Positions 1 through 12,649 are shown, counted from the first letter of the stretch. The stretch: DNA of 64,000 nt from Owenia fusiformis (GCA_903813345.2 CAIIXF020000008.1:3855341-3919340), one strand, 5' to 3'. Numbers and translations: made by a program. Notes: a model not told the origin generated them from the sequence alone.

Positions 1-675
1 TTTCGTATATTGTCCTCTTACTGAAGATATTCATAAAATGTACAGACGCTTCTTGTAGCGAAGCCATTGATTAGGTCAAGCCATTTTGGCAATGCCAATT
101 CTCACGATAAACGAGATTTAGCCAGTGACGTCAGTCTATTTGTAAACAAATAACACGTGGAGCGGACGGAAGCGTGTTGATAAATTCCATTTGTGCGGGA
201 ATTTATTAGATCTAGTCATTTATTATCATTATCCCGATTAATTTTCTTCATTTATAGTAAATAGAGCGGAAATATTCATGAAGAAGGCCGAGGTAATCAA
301 GTGGTCATGTGTTGTCAAAGTTCAAAATTTGCATATCTCGTTTGGATCTCGTGATCTCAAACGTCCTTGACATTGATTTCGCGATGTACTTATAAACACA
401 TCCAGAAGTTTTGGTGAGTCTGAACATTTCATTATTTTATATCAACTTGTACCCGCCTTATACAAATATTTTTGCTTCTAGTTTAAGATGAACATCTCTT
501 CAACATATTCACCAATTTTCAAGGTGAACATTCTTGTAATAAACGAGAAATTTATGTGCAAAAAATATCACCGAGATTTCCACAGGAAATATATCAATCA
601 TAACAGACCGAATATTATATTCGGTCTGTTGGATACATACTAGAAGCCTCCCATTGACCTAAAGTTTAGGTTGCA
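1..675. other. Unassigned flank with a short perfect hairpin
   Basis: I see no coding exon here. A perfect inverted repeat lies at 602-630: 14-base arms (AACAGACCGAATAT and its complement) around a single central base. A full CRE palindrome TGACGTCA is at 126-133. The rest is AT-rich and unassigned. Confidence 0.5.
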
Positions 676-917
676 TTGCATGTTCGGAATTTTGCTGCAA
701 CACTCACTCAAATGAGTCGCATGTTATTTTTCAAATTTAAATATCTCCTTCCCTACAATGTCTACAAAAATCTTCTCACCAGTCTTTTTTAGGCTCATAA
801 GTTCTTTCTTTCACTCTCAAAACTGGAAGATATAGACAATGTGTGGTAGGAGTGATTCCTGTTTGAAAAATAACATGTGACTCGATTGATGAATGCAGAA
901 AAATTCCGAACATGCAC
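676..917. repeat. Fold-back repeat (MITE-like)
   Basis: The arms 676-736 and 860-917 are imperfect reverse complements. Both contain GCATGTTCGGAATTTT and ATGTTATTTTTCAAA in mirrored order. The loop is about 120 bp and has no coding capacity. No target-site duplication is obvious. The right arm runs directly into the TIR of the next element, so the two could be one compound insertion. Confidence 0.65.
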
Positions 918-1423
918 CCTCACTGGTGATCCGCTCGATTACACTGGTTACCTAAACGGTTTGTTTTGGTAACAAAATGTCGGAACGTCAACGGTACGAT
1001 TTTTCTTTTTTCCTTATTTCACAAGTCATAGGCACAATCCCCACAATATTTTTTCTCACAAACGTGTATCAGTATCATATGTTTTAGAAAATGTATTATA
1101 TTATGATAAACATGCTTAGATGGACTACATGCTGTTGCGCCATACACATTAGCTGTGGAAATGTAGAGGTTTCCTCAGCTGCCTCCAACTTCCATCAGAG
1201 TAGACATCTCAACTAAGGTAATGAGCGGTAAATGCTTGAAACCGACTTGCGACGGTCTATAGTAGGTTTAAAAAGCGCTTTATGGTCGACCAACGCTCAC
1301 CTTTTCACATCTCCGCTCAAGCTTGAAGAAGGGGTTAAAGGTATGCTAGCTATTGTGAGGGGAGACTTATTGGATACAGGGTGTGTCATGATAATGGTGG
1401 AGATGAGGCAAGATGACAAGGGA

Positions 1424-1975
1424 TTACTGGGGCAACCAATTTGCATTTCTTCTCAACCACAGCCAACGAGAGCAACGTTCAGCTTCCCTTCCTAGGGTAA
1501 TCATTGCTTTCTTGCGCTTGCGAGATGGTAGACCAAGCGACTTCAACATCCAGTCCATAGACTTGGCTGGAAAACCTCTGCAGCCTACTTCCAAAGGGAA
1601 ACAGTGTGGCTGCCATCCTCTTCGCTTGGCATCAGTTACAATGTCCTCGTATTTCAATTTCTTTAATTCGTGGGATTCTTCTACCCGCTCCTCCCAGGGT
1701 ACAGTTAACTCAACAAGAATGATGGTCTGCGTTGTTTCTGAGGTGATGATGATGTCTGGCCTCAGAGTGGTGCTGACTACATGCTGGGGGAAAACAAGCT
1801 GCTTACCAACATCAACCTTCATAACCCAATCAGATGCTGTATGTAAAATGCCTCTGGATGGCTGGTTAACTGTTGGTTTTGCAGTTGCTTGTCCTGCTTT
1901 CACAAATCCGATGGTTAGTGGTTGTGAGGGTGGACTAGTCAGGGAGGGATCAGAGATTGCGACAAAATAGCTTAG
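1424..1975 (-). CDS. Selfish-element ORF of the 'LRPDI...ELTVPWE' type, possible PD-(D/E)xK fold, fragment
   Basis: The minus-strand frame is open from about 1975 to 1424. The first ATG-like start gives 159 residues, but the frame continues upstream without a clear start, so this is probably the C-terminal part of a larger product. Visible blocks are VDVGKQLVFPQ, TLRPDIII, VELTVPWEER, KKLKYEDIV, PLEVGCRGFP and a tail SRWLWLRRN. From memory, this block order recurs in hypothetical proteins linked to transposons in many invertebrate and fish genomes. The PD...ELT spacing suggests, but does not prove, a degenerate PD-(D/E)xK nuclease core in which Thr replaces the catalytic Lys. It sits between the TIRs of the surrounding element, which supports a selfish-element origin. 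Confidence 0.55.
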   Translation of the reverse strand, partial: LSYFVAISDPSLTSPPSQPLTIGFVKAGQATAKPTVNQPSRGILHTASDWVMKVDVGKQLVFPQHVVSTTLRPDIIITSETTQTIILVELTVPWEERVEESHELKKLKYEDIVTDAKRRGWQPHCFPLEVGCRGFPAKSMDWMLKSLGLPSRKRKKAMITLGREAERCSRWLWLRRNANWLPQ

Positions 1976-2116
1976 AAGACAACAGAATCATCGATTTAAT
2001 TCCTCACTTAAGTTCCATAAAAACGGTAGGGATTAAAAGTGCAGATCTTAACTATTTTTCGAAATACCGTTTATGTAACTTAGTGAGGAATTGAATCGAT
2101 GATTCCGCTGTCTTCT
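1974..2116. repeat. Hairpin MITE inside the TIR element
   Basis: Nearly the whole interval is a stem. AGAAGACARCRGAATCATCG opens it and the complement, ending in TGTCTTCT, closes it. The two arms of about 53 bases flank a short centre near 2030-2060. It abuts the 5' side of the minus-strand ORF and probably truncates it. Confidence 0.65.
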
Positions 2117-2310
2117 GAACTATTTGTTCGCAAATGTGTACATTTTCTTAAACATGATACTGATACACGTTTGTGATAAAAATGTGAGAATTCTGCCTAC
2201 AAACTGTACGTGAAATGAGGAAAAAAGAAAAATCGTACCTTCGACGTTCTGACATTTTGTTACCGAAATGGTTCCAGCGTAATCGAGTGGATCACCAGTA
2301 AACCCTGGCC

Positions 2311-2847
2311 TTAAATGCTTGGAACAACTTTGAATCTAAAAAATAAACAAAGAACCATATTGAAACAGTTTATGTAAAAATAGAAACATTTATACATGTA
2401 CATGGCCTAAGTTTTGTACATTTTTGTTTGTTTTGTAGTTTGGCTATCATATGTGTGTCCTCTTATATTTTTATGCTTCTCTGCTGCCATGTTAATTTTT
2501 TTCGAAAATAAAATAAATTACCTATATTACACAAGGCCATAGCTTTGCTGCACATTATACATATCTATCTGAAATATACAAAAGTTAGGACTTGTACATA
2601 CAGGTATGTTTCTATGTTTTCATATACTGTTGCAATATAGTCATTTGATTGCTTATTTTTTAAATACAATTTAAAATTTTACTGTAAAGTGTTTTTTCTG
2701 GAGTCTAATTTTACATTTTTGTCACATTAATTGTCGTAAACTCTTGAGAAAATACATAAAGCTGGATGCAAACAAGGAATAGGAAGTCAGAAACCTTTTA
2801 GAAATATATATTGTGATTAAAATAGGAAGATATAGAGGCTCTTATAT
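2311..2847. other. Intergenic, nothing recognised
   Basis: AT-rich sequence with no exon-like frame, RNA gene or clear repeat structure that I can support. Confidence 0.4.
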
Positions 2848-2970
2848 GAGTACCTGTGCAAGATCGTCCATTCTTGATGAGCTTTGATAATTCTTCTTTA
2901 TCGAGTCGAAGACGAGATAAAGAAACATTATCAAAGCGAGTCAAGAATGGACGATATTGCACAGGTATGA
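2848..2970. repeat. Short hairpin repeat
   Basis: The arms 2848-2905 and 2914-2970 mirror each other: ACCTGTGCAAGATCGTCC on the left and GGACGATATTGCACAGGT on the right, with only about 8 bases between them. This is typical of a small fold-back MITE. No coding potential beyond shadow frames. Confidence 0.7.
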
Positions 2971-3084
2971 GTACAAGAAAGTTTTTCTCATATGACTCTG
3001 TATTATGCCATATTTTCACCATTTTACCATAAAACTGAATGAAAAATAGCTTCAAATTAATTGAACTTCATCTTTCAATTGTTA

Positions 3085-3154
3085 TGACGTCATAACAAAA
3101 TTGAAGAAAATACATAGATACACGTGGTAACAAAACTCCATTGTTATGACGTCA
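3085..3154. promoter_or_regulatory. Paired perfect CRE palindromes
   Basis: TGACGTCA occurs at 3085-3092 and again at 3147-3154, each within the context TTGTTATGACGTCA. A full CRE pair 62 bases apart could bind CREB/ATF proteins. It lies about 1.2 kb upstream of the first coding exon of the GH31 gene. The flanking sequence is partly duplicated, so it may simply be repeat-derived. Confidence 0.3.
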
Positions 3155-4346
3155 CAACTTAGTTTTGTAGAATCAGCATGGATACGCATAGCAACGGTCT
3201 GTCCGTTGCCATGTTGTTGATGTTTATAGACCAGTGATGTCACAAGTAAATCTCATCTTGCACGTGTGACTTTTTAGGATGAAAGATGGCAATATCTTGC
3301 ATGGGGTAAAGATGGCTGTATCTTTGTTAGTCATATGAGAAAATCTTATTTTGAAAAGTGGAATATCTCTGATCTCGCATTGGGGGAGTAGTCGGGATGC
3401 TGCGAAAAATCCAGAGTCTTAAAATTTCCTGGTGAGAACCCTTCTCTGTATACCTTATTTTTTACAAGAAAATAACATGTGCAGGTATAGCAATTTTCTC
3501 CCAAAATGATATTTTCCAGCTGTACCTTAGGGTTCCCAGTCACGGATTGTGGGAGAAGTCCTACTATTGGCTGATTTATAATAGTAAAATTCTCCTTTCA
3601 TATTTTCTTGGATACGGCACTGTGCGTCTCGTATGTGTCGCATGATATAATTGAATCTGTGTTATTGCAAAACCAAACGACTGTGATAATTTTGCAATCA
3701 TGGGTTGTCATTTTGAATTTTCAATATTTCTTGTGATTCCATGAAGACCACTCACTAATTTTTGTTAGGCCTTATATTTGGTACCATATGTGGATTAGCA
3801 TGCTTATAATTCTTCTAATATCAACTCTAACACATAACATATTTTTTGCTTCTTTAGATAGAACGTTGTTAGAGTAGATTCACACACATAGTCGGTGTTT
3901 TGCTAGACATAAGCATAATGAGTGGTAAAGTGCCTATTCTCAATACAGCAATGACAGGTAATATAAATTTTATAACATGATGCATATTTGTTCAGTGATA
4001 TCTTCATTATTAGACAAAATGAGTGTTGCACCCATGCCACTTGAGGATTTTGCACCATGTTTGCAGAAAAGGTCCTTGAAGATGCACTGTATTGCAATAA
4101 CTATATAGTATTTTTAATGCTTATTGATAATTTAACATTAAGTATGTTTAATGCTTATTGATAATTTAACATTAAGTTGTTTTTTTAATGCTTATTTATT
4201 ATTTTATTCCTTATATTTAGAATTTTTGATGAATTTTATCAAGGGTTTTGGTTCTTATATGTGATTTGTTATTTTATAAATCATTAAATTAATAATTGGT
4301 TATTAAATATTGCTTTATTAAAGGATTCATGTCACTGTCCCCTCAG

Positions 4347-7300
4347 ATGAAGTTAAAACGGCTGGGGTATCTTGCAGTTGCTCTTGTGACAGGTGAGAAA
4401 AATGTTTGATTAACTTCATAAACAAAGTTTTAGTTTGATCTTATGTTAAAGCAGGAAGGTGGTATTCATGAAATTGTTAAACGAGTTTCTCCTCCAATCC
4501 ACCTGTTATTCTAGAATTTTTTTTTGTTATGTTTGTGGATATATATTGACATGAATTAATAGAGATGTCTCAAATGTACAACATAGGATAATTTTAGTTT
4601 CAACAAAATATGGAGATTGTAAAAAATTGAAAACAGTCATTTCAAAAAGCATGCCTATGCTTTAGGATCCTAATTTTATCATCTGAAAAAATATTCTGGA
4701 GGTATTGAAGAGTAAAGATGCAAAAATGATCAAATTGATTTTTATAAATTATTATTTCTGACAACCTAAATGAGAATGGTTATGAAATGAAGTTAGAACT
4801 TATTAGAAGTATGTAAAATAGTAATATTGTGACATTTTAAGATATGGTAGACCCTCTTAACCTCTTAACTCATCCCTTATCTATATTGCACTTTTACTAT
4901 AGCATGAACATGTGTTTGAGTTAGAGCATCTTCAAAAGTAAAATGTAATGATTAGTCAATAAAATGTGTATGCATAGCATAGCAATTAATGATCACATTA
5001 ATTTTAATTTAGCTTTAGTGAACACTTTAATTATATTAATATATATTATTACCACCTTGCAGGGCCTGTTCTAGGGGTTTTAGTACTAGTTGAGAAGGCA
5101 TTTAAATTGCTATATTGACGTGAGCAATATTGTGTCGGGCGTTAATGACTTTAGTCGGGCAATAATGACATTATCCGCCCGGCTATGTTTCCCGGGAAAA
5201 GTGATATCGTTCAGTGCATAAGATTTTCTATTTCAAATTTGCTATTTCAGCCCTGGTCATTAACGGTGGTAATAATAGTAATAACGTCATTTCTGCGGGC
5301 AAAATAGGGCCCTTGGTCCAATATTTCACTATATTGCCCTTTGAAATGACGTTATTGTACTATTATCATACATTGAAGCAGCATTTATTTGAGTGCCACA
5401 ACCATAGCAACTTTAATATTAAGTTTTATGATCGATTTCAGGAATTTTCTTTTTTGGCATGAAAAGGATGAAGTCGAAGATGAAACTGATATCCTACAAA
5501 GGCCCACCAAAGCGCTACACTGTTCATCTTCTTTCTGTTACCATTACGCAGGAGGACTATACTTTAAAACTTACTGATGCCCAAGGTCATTGCATACTCA
5601 ATGTCAAGCTTGGGACATCTATTCCAAGGGGTATAATGTTTACCGCAACAGAGAGAGATGGCACTTTAGAAATAACATGGCCAGAAGTTGCCACAGTTGA
5701 AATAGTAAGCACATTAGATGGGGACTTTACAGTCTATGAAATCCATTGGAAAGGAATGGACTCAACATGTAGCCTTAGTGATGAGATTGATATGTCAGGG
5801 GCACATTGGTATGGTGGCGCCCAGGTTATGAACAATCAATGGCCAATCAACACTTACGACAGGCCAACAACTGCCTACATCGCTGGAGATTCCTACCAAG
5901 ATCAATATGGCGGGGTTCAAGAACGTTATTTTCTATCATCCAATAATGCTGCAATTTTTGTCGACAATGACGTTCCATTATTTGTCGGAATTAACCACAA
6001 TGGAAACAAAATTTTGGAACTGAAAGCCGAGGTAGCTGCTCCTTATAAAAATGTTAATAACTCTCGAAATTGGTTAAGATACAGAGTTATTCACGGACCA
6101 GATATGCAAAAAATACAGTCTTATGTGGCGGGAAAGTTCTGGAAATGCCCTGAAGGTATTCCTGATGAGCGCATGTTGACATCCCCGATTTGGTCAACTT
6201 GGGCCAAGTACAAGAAGAATATTAATGATGATGTCATACAAAGCTTTGCTGATGAGATTATTGCAAATAAGTTCAGGTATGGAATTTTCTAATGTTACTA
6301 AAACACACTGACAAAATGTTGGTACAGTAAAGTCTGTGTACAATGTAAGTTTCACAATAAAATGATACAATATGTCCTCAGAATGCAGGATTAAAAGAGT
6401 GAAAGAATTGAGTGGATGATTTCTGAAGCCCTTCATTTGGAGGATGAAATGACACAATTTCAATAAGTTTAAAATTGTAACTAAGCACTGATGGACAAAT
6501 AAATCGCTCAAGATACTGGCACTTACAGCCTTTTTGTATTTCTCTATACATGTACATGTTAATTTATTTCAGCCACTCACAAATAGAGATAGATGATGAA
6601 TGGACTCCAAAGTATGGAGATATGCAGTTTGAAACCACCAAGTTCCCACAAGCTAAACAAACCATAGAAACCCTTAAAGCCAAGGGGTTCAGAGTCACAG
6701 TATGGGTGCATCCATTTGCCAGTTTGACATCCCAGCGAGCACGGAAGGGATTCACCAAGGGTTACTTCGTGAAAAACAAAGGGCTTTCAATCCCAGGGAT
6801 TTCTTTCTGGTGGAATGGCGTGGGTCTTATCCTAGACACAACCAATCCAGAAGCTGTTGAGTATTTCACCAAAACGATGAAAAGTCTACAAACGGATTAT
6901 GGCGTACATTCCTTCAAGTTTGACGCTGGGGAAGTGAACTGGTTACCAAGGTTTTATTCCACTCATATCCAAATGGCAAACCCAAATGAATACACTACAC
7001 AATTTGCAGAGATGGCTTATAAATGCGACACAACCTTGCGCCTACAAGAGGTTAGAGTCGGTGTCAGGACGCAACATTTGCCGATTGTTGTACGTATGAT
7101 GGATAAAGAGTCTAACTGGAATGATAACAATGGACTCAAGACGCTCATTCCTCATGCGCTGCTCTTTGGAATTATAGGGTAAGTACAATGTACGCATAAT
7201 TTATAATTGGATTCAGTTTTTACACCAATATTTCATTATGGAGGCAATAGCAACCATTTCTCATAAGATACATGACAAACATGTAGTGCCTTCTCTTTGA

Positions 7301-9791
7301 AATCCATCATCAGGCCTCCTAGATTTCCATTAACGTGAACATCATTTCTGACATCGCGAACTACGTTCCTTCCACTCGAACCCGACCTCACACAATATTT
7401 CTCCACTCACGTACAGAGGTACAAGTGGTTCGCGAGCACGGATCTCTGTGTGCAAGTGAAGAAATATGTTCAGGAGCAGGGAAATAGTGGTGCGCGACTA
7501 AAGATTTTACGTTTGTGATGTGAGAATCATGGTTCAAGTGCAAGGAATGAATAAGTTCACGATGTCAGAACTGATGTTCGCGTTGATGGAAGTCTAGGAG
7601 GCCTGATCATGAACTGTTCAATTATTTACTGGGTTTAGTTTTGCTAACGTGCTTTCTGATTTTTATTATGGCACCACCACTAGTGGTAGTCTCCAACTCG
7701 TTTTGTGGATGGTGTTCAGCATTTGGTGTTTGACAGTTGCATGTTAATGCCTCATATTTATTGTCTTGCTTCATTGTATTGTATTGTATTGTATTCAATG
7801 ATCTTCCAGCGTTAAAGCAACACAAGTCAATGCAGCACCCACTTGGATCATTTGGTCCAACTTGTTAGAATTTTGAGAATGAGAAATGGCATATACTCGA
7901 GAAAACAAATCCCAAAGAGAAAACTTCATGGTATTGTTGTATAATATTATATTGTGTCATTGTAGTGTATTGTCTTGTTTTTGATTGTATCAGATAATAA
8001 TCATAATTAAAATCTTATATATCTTCAGGTATCCATTTGTACTACCAGATATGATAGGTGGAAATGCCTACTCTGGGATGTGGGGAATCCATGGGACATC
8101 TTACCCTGAAAAGGAACTTTTCATTAGATGGCTACAGGTGAGGTTCTTAGGGGGTCAGTTGAGATATTATATAAATATGGTAAAAACAAGGCTTTCATTG
8201 AAGCAATCTTGATAAATAACCATCCCAACGAGGTATGCTTTATAATATTCCCAAGAGTTTCATTTTCATAAAGAGTTAATTGTATGACATCATTTGGGGG
8301 ATATTGTTTCTTGCCCTGTTTGCAGTTCTCTATTACCCCCTGGAAGTATAACTCTAATGTGTGACTTAATATTTCTAACCACTTCCTATTCCAGGCAAAT
8401 GTTTTCCTCCCTTGTATGCAATTCTCCATTACCCCCTGGCAGTATGATGAAGAGACAGTTAAAATAGCACGTTCAATGGTGAGTCATTTTATTATGTCAC
8501 AACCACAAGTAGTGACATATTCGTATGGTCCACTTTTTGTGGATGGGGTTTGATGGTTGGTGTTGGGCAGTTGATGTATGGTGTTCAGCATTCGACATAT
8601 GTAACAAGTGGCAGGTGGTGATATTTTGCATGTCATTGCCTTGTTTACTCATGAAAGGTAGTGAGTAGTAAGCAAAATTTGTTGCTTGACACAATACAGT
8701 TGCCAGTTGAGGAAAAAAGTATACATAATATGGATGTACATGTATTCTTCATTGAAGTTATTTTCTGGAATGTATTTAATAAGGTTTTTATTCTTAGGTG
8801 CAAAAGTAAATGTATCTAATGTGTGGTTGAGGAATAAATATGTATATGCAGTAAATTATATTATAAGCCTTATTTTTAGGCCCAAGATGAAAGAATTTCC
8901 AAGAAAAAGTTTGGGGGCAAAAGTGTTTCCTCTGAACATGACTTTACGGGTCAGAATAGATGTACAATACATGTATATAAAATAATATACATGTTCATTT
9001 TCTTTGATTTTATGTTTTAAGGTTGAGTTACATGAGAAGTTTGCTCCCACAATTATCCGGCTTGCCAAGGAAGCCACACAAACAGGTATGTACTTGTAAT
9101 TTACTGTATTCATGCAAAATTATGAACAGACCTTCAAGTCAAATTCCCAGGCATATTTTACTTCTTTTTACATATTTTATATTCTTTTCTAATGCATGTT
9201 TCTTAATGTCTATAATTGGTGACAGACATTCTCTCTAAAATGTTTGCATGCAAGGGCATAGCCAAGATATACAATTATTTGGGAAGGCAAGTTTGAGTTA
9301 AACGCTAAAAAATGCTGTTGTATTTCTTCATTTTCAAAGTTCCAAGAAAAAAGTCTGAATTTTTAATCTATAAATTTTGGTGAGGCGGTTGCCTCGCTTG
9401 CCTCATGTCTGGCTACGCCCATTTTGGAAATTCAGTGTGTGTTCTTCAGTACAAATATATTAATTTGTCTTCATGCAAACGCATATCTAAATGTTGCTCA
9501 TATTTCTGTACACACATCACATTTTTTAACATTGCAGGAGCCCCAATAGTGAGACCCCTCTGGTGGATTGCCCCTGACGACCCCACATCACAAGAAATAG
9601 ATTCAGAGTTTCTTCTGGGAAATGATATCCTCTCTGCACCCATCCTTGAGAAAGGCGCAACTTCTCGTTCTATATATCTGCCACCTGGTGTCTGGGAGGA
9701 TGAACTAAAGGGCGGAATTCTTGCTGGTGGAAAATGGTACCATAACTATGCAGTTGGGCTGCACGAACTTGCTTATTTCACCAGACAGTAA
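4347..9791 (+). CDS. MYORG-like: GH31 glycosidase, myogenesis-regulating glycosidase (MYORG)-like, 7 exons
   Basis: Exons: 4347-4392, 5442-6276, 6573-7178, 8029-8137, 8395-8478, 9022-9085, 9538-9791. They sum to 1998 nt, 665 residues, with GT-AG introns and a continuous frame. The N terminus [16 protein letters not shown] runs into a hydrophobic stretch ending FFFG and then basic residues, fitting a type II signal anchor. An in-frame ATG at 4329 could add six residues if no 5'UTR intron ends at 4346. The GH31 barrel carries the predicted nucleophile Asp411 in FKFDAGE and the likely acid/base Asp471 in RMMDKES, followed by [13 protein letters not shown]. The family hydrolyses alpha-linked glycosides in the secretory pathway, and human MYORG (714 residues) acts on alpha-galactosides. 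Substrate here is inferred. A possible poly(A) signal AATAAA lies at 10373-10378. Confidence 0.9.
7308..7608. repeat. Fold-back element in GH31 intron 3
   Basis: The arms about 7308-7380 and 7533-7608 are reverse complements, opening ATCAGGCCTCCTAGA and closing TCTAGGAGGCCTGAT. Between the arms are further partly mirrored GC-richer segments. No ORF. A non-autonomous DNA element is likely. Confidence 0.7.
7640..7800. repeat. Dispersed repeat, diverged copy 1
   Basis: This stretch resembles 8497-8668 and 43034-43196: a GTGGATGGTGTTCAGCATTT-like core followed by a TTGCCTTGTTT-like end. It is the most diverged of three copies. A short (GTATT)n run sits at about 7775-7795. Confidence 0.4.
8303..8351 (+). 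repeat. Partial copy of GH31 exon 5 in intron 4
   Basis: The segment matches exon 5 at about 8403-8452 over some 45 bases, sharing TTCTCYATTACCCCCTGG. Read in the exon 5 frame it still encodes [13 protein letters not shown], against [13 protein letters not shown] in the real exon. It lies about 100 bp upstream of the original and lacks the original's exact acceptor. It appears to be a decaying local duplication. Confidence 0.8.
8497..8668. repeat. Dispersed repeat, copy 2
   Basis: It shares CACAAGTAGTGACATATT, a GATGGTTGGTGTTGG-like core and an ending TGCCTTGTTT with 43034-43196 in MAP4K intron 23. This marks an interspersed family. No ORF and no clear terminal inverted repeats. Confidence 0.55.
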
Positions 9792-10929
9792 TGATAGTAC
9801 ACGACAATAATGATTTTCTGAGAAAAAGGTGTGATATTTCTAACTGTGTGTCTTGTTACATACATTGGTGATTCTCAACTAAAAGATGGAAAATTTAAGA
9901 AGTTGAGAAAAACTTATACCACAAGGACCCCATTTTCAAGTAGACCAATAGGATCCTGGTCTCATAAAAATAATTTGGAAAGTTAATTTATATTTCAGTA
10001 CATTCCAGAGACTGACATTATTTATCTGTAATGCAATGAAAATGCAATAGGTCTATTGAAAATGAAAACTGACGGTTCTTAAATTTATATATCATTGGGT
10101 GACCCAAATAAATGCAACCTTCTATTTTTGAAAAACTATGTCAAATGTGATGGAATATATTATTTTTTGAGTCACCCTGTACTTAAGTGTTGAAATGATG
10201 AAATTGTTGTCAGTTTTGACCTAGTTTTTGCAGAGATTTCTTGCAAAAATGCATACTTTTCAAGTGATTCTGTATAAAATCTTTTGTAATGCATGAAAAG
10301 AATTGAATCCCTGGACTCAATGCATTGCGGCTGATATATTCCACTCATCATCTTTCATAAATTGATTACAGCAATAAAAGAAATATATGATATAAATTTT
10401 GATTTTCTTTTTTTCATGTTCCACTGATGGAGTTAATGCTTCAGAAAGTGATGGCATCAGTACAGTTCTATGAATGTAAAAGTATTAGGATGGATGATAA
10501 AACTGTACTATAACGTTTTGAATGTTTCTTTGACTGATTTTGTGCTACATTTAGTCTTATACATCCCAAGTGACATCTATAATGCAGTAGAGTCAAACTG
10601 GAATTAGCTGTAAGAATCGAGACATAACAAATATGAGTAAGTCTAATCTCTGCAATAACGATTAAAAGGAGTAAATAAAAAAGCATTCAAAGTTCCCTTC
10701 CAGCACACCCAAGGATGAGCAAAGTATCCTATGTGTTACTTTGGGTTTCTTCTTTAATATAAATGATGAGTTGAGTTCTTAGAAATTAAAGCTACAGCAA
10801 TGCAGTCTATGACACTTGGGATATTTATAGTCAAAATGTGTAGTCGTGACATCACTTCCTGTCAGATTTCTTGCAAGATATGTAGCTTCAAAATTTCTCC
10901 TGTTCCCCATAATCATATTCCGTAGATTT
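9792..10929. other. 3' flank of the GH31 gene
   Basis: It holds the probable GH31 3'UTR, with AATAAA at 10106-10111 and 10373-10378. Around 10098-10182 the two ends GGGTGACCCAAATAAATGCA and TGAGTCACCCTGTACT resemble mariner-type termini, perhaps a small MITE relic. Nothing coding is seen. Confidence 0.4.
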
Positions 10930-11826
10930 AGCTATCATATTCCTTCATATGTTAATGTTCTACATATGACTATGTTAATACCCTTGATATATTAACTTTC
11001 TTGATATGTCATTGTTCTTGATATGTCAATGTTCTACATATGTCAGTGCCCTTGATATGTCAATTTTCTTGATATGACATTGTTCTTGATATGTCAATTT
11101 TCTACATATGTCATTGCCCTTGATATGCCATTTTTCTTGATATGTCAAGTTCTGTTATCTTCTATATATGTCAGTGCCCTTGATATGTCAATTTTCTTAT
11201 ATGTTGTTATTCTACATACTGTATGTCAATTTTCTTGATATGTCATTGTTCTAGATATGTCAACGTTCTCTAGATATTATGTCAACATTAATATCCTGGA
11301 TATGTCAATATTCTAGATATCTCAATATTCTACAGGGTGTAAAATAAATACATTCTCCCCCTTAATTTCAAGGGAATGAACTTTTGTGCATAAAAGTGCA
11401 TCTAGTTGAGCTAGTCATCTGAAACTTCTTGTGGAGTTGCTCTGTGAAGCCTTGTTATGATGTGCTCAAGAACAATTCAGATTTGATGCATAGAAAGAAG
11501 TTATCCAACATTATGTGGATAAAAGCTAAGGAGGGGAGAACATATTTATTTGACACCCTGTAGAAGTTTCATCGTTCTAGACATGTCATTCACATTTCGA
11601 TACCCATATGTCCCCTTTGTCTTGAACTCTCGAGAAGCCTACACTGTGTCTAAGTTCTCGAAATGTCATTGTTTCAGATATGTCATTGTTTCAGATAGGT
11701 CATTGTTTCAGATATGCCAGTTTCTAAATATGTCAACATTCTAGATATTCCATTGTCCCAGATATGTCATTGTTCTAAATATGTTGTTCTCGATATCTCA
11801 ATGGTCTCGATATGTCACTGTACTAA
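10930..11826. repeat. Diverged ~19-bp minisatellite
   Basis: Many imperfect repeats of a unit like TTCTTGATATGTCAATG run from about 10930 to 11330 and resume at about 11565-11826. The interruption is a precisely inserted MITE. The period is about 19 bases and copies are strongly diverged, so the array is old. No long frame. Confidence 0.75.
11331..11562. mobile_element. Tc1/mariner-type MITE, 232 bp
   Basis: The ends are TACAGGGTGTAAAATAAATA and TATTTATTTGACACCCTGTA, an almost perfect TIR with TA at each border, as expected for Tc1/mariner target duplication. The interior is too short for a transposase. It splits the surrounding minisatellite, so it is younger than that array. Confidence 0.85.
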
Positions 11827-12649
11827 TACATTAAAAAATAAAGAAACTGAAAGATATTAATATTTGCAGAATTTATTTGGTGATTTTTTAGTATAAAACT
11901 ATACACTCTAAAAAATATAATTTTCTCAAGGAGAATCTTAGTGTATGTCGATAACTGTTCAATAAGTTCAAATTGAAATGACCTTTTTTATGCCTGTTGT
12001 TCTTGATAACCATAGTAACAGTACTTATACTTCATTAATCCTTTAAACAAAGGTACAATTAGCATTCTTTGTCAGTGCAAGATAAACTTCATTGTAACTT
12101 ACATGAGTTTGGTATGCTATCACCATTTATGTGAGAATTTTACGAGTCATAGCATATCTACTTCTTCAACCCGGGACATGGTGAGATTGTGCCATACAGG
12201 TGTGATGTCATACATTCTGGATTATTCTTAGTTTAACGTTGAAAATTATCAGCTATATTAAAGTGTAATATAATATTAATGAATTGTCCACCAACATAAT
12301 AATGTTAACATGTACAATATGAAAGTTCTCTAGGTCTAGAGAATTCCTAATTTTAGGACTCATACAGAAGATAGATCAATAATTTTCTCAAGTGGATTGT
12401 TTTTTACACCTTTCCCATTGGTTTCTGTGTAAATGTTACTGAGCAGTCAATATGGTATAACGAAAATGGGACTTCTGCGCATGTTAAAATTTTTCGTCAA
12501 AACTCAACTTTTGTTCAAGTTGATACGATTGTCTTTCGAACTAGAGACTTACCTCATTCGAAAGATCATAAAAGACTTTATCTATACTGAAAATCTTAGA
12601 TCCAAACATAGTAGAATACGCCGTCAGTCCGCATTTGATTTTTTGAAGT

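Larger units (their letters stand above)
914..2310. mobile_element. Non-autonomous element with ~180-bp terminal inverted repeats
   Basis: Left arm about 914-1100 and right arm about 2135-2310 are reverse complements at roughly 80 percent. Mirrored landmarks include TGGTGATCCRCTCGATTAC, GGTAACAAAATGTC, GGTACGATTTTTC and ACAAACGTGTATCAGTATCAT. The roughly 1-kb interior carries a conserved ORF on the minus strand and a nested hairpin. No DDE transposase is visible, so the element appears non-autonomous or has captured foreign sequence. The superfamily is not assigned. Confidence 0.7.

Noticed and set aside
11030-11330. Regularly spaced repeats considered as a CRISPR array
   Set aside because: The repeats are diverged and contiguous, without unique spacers, and lie in an animal intergenic region.
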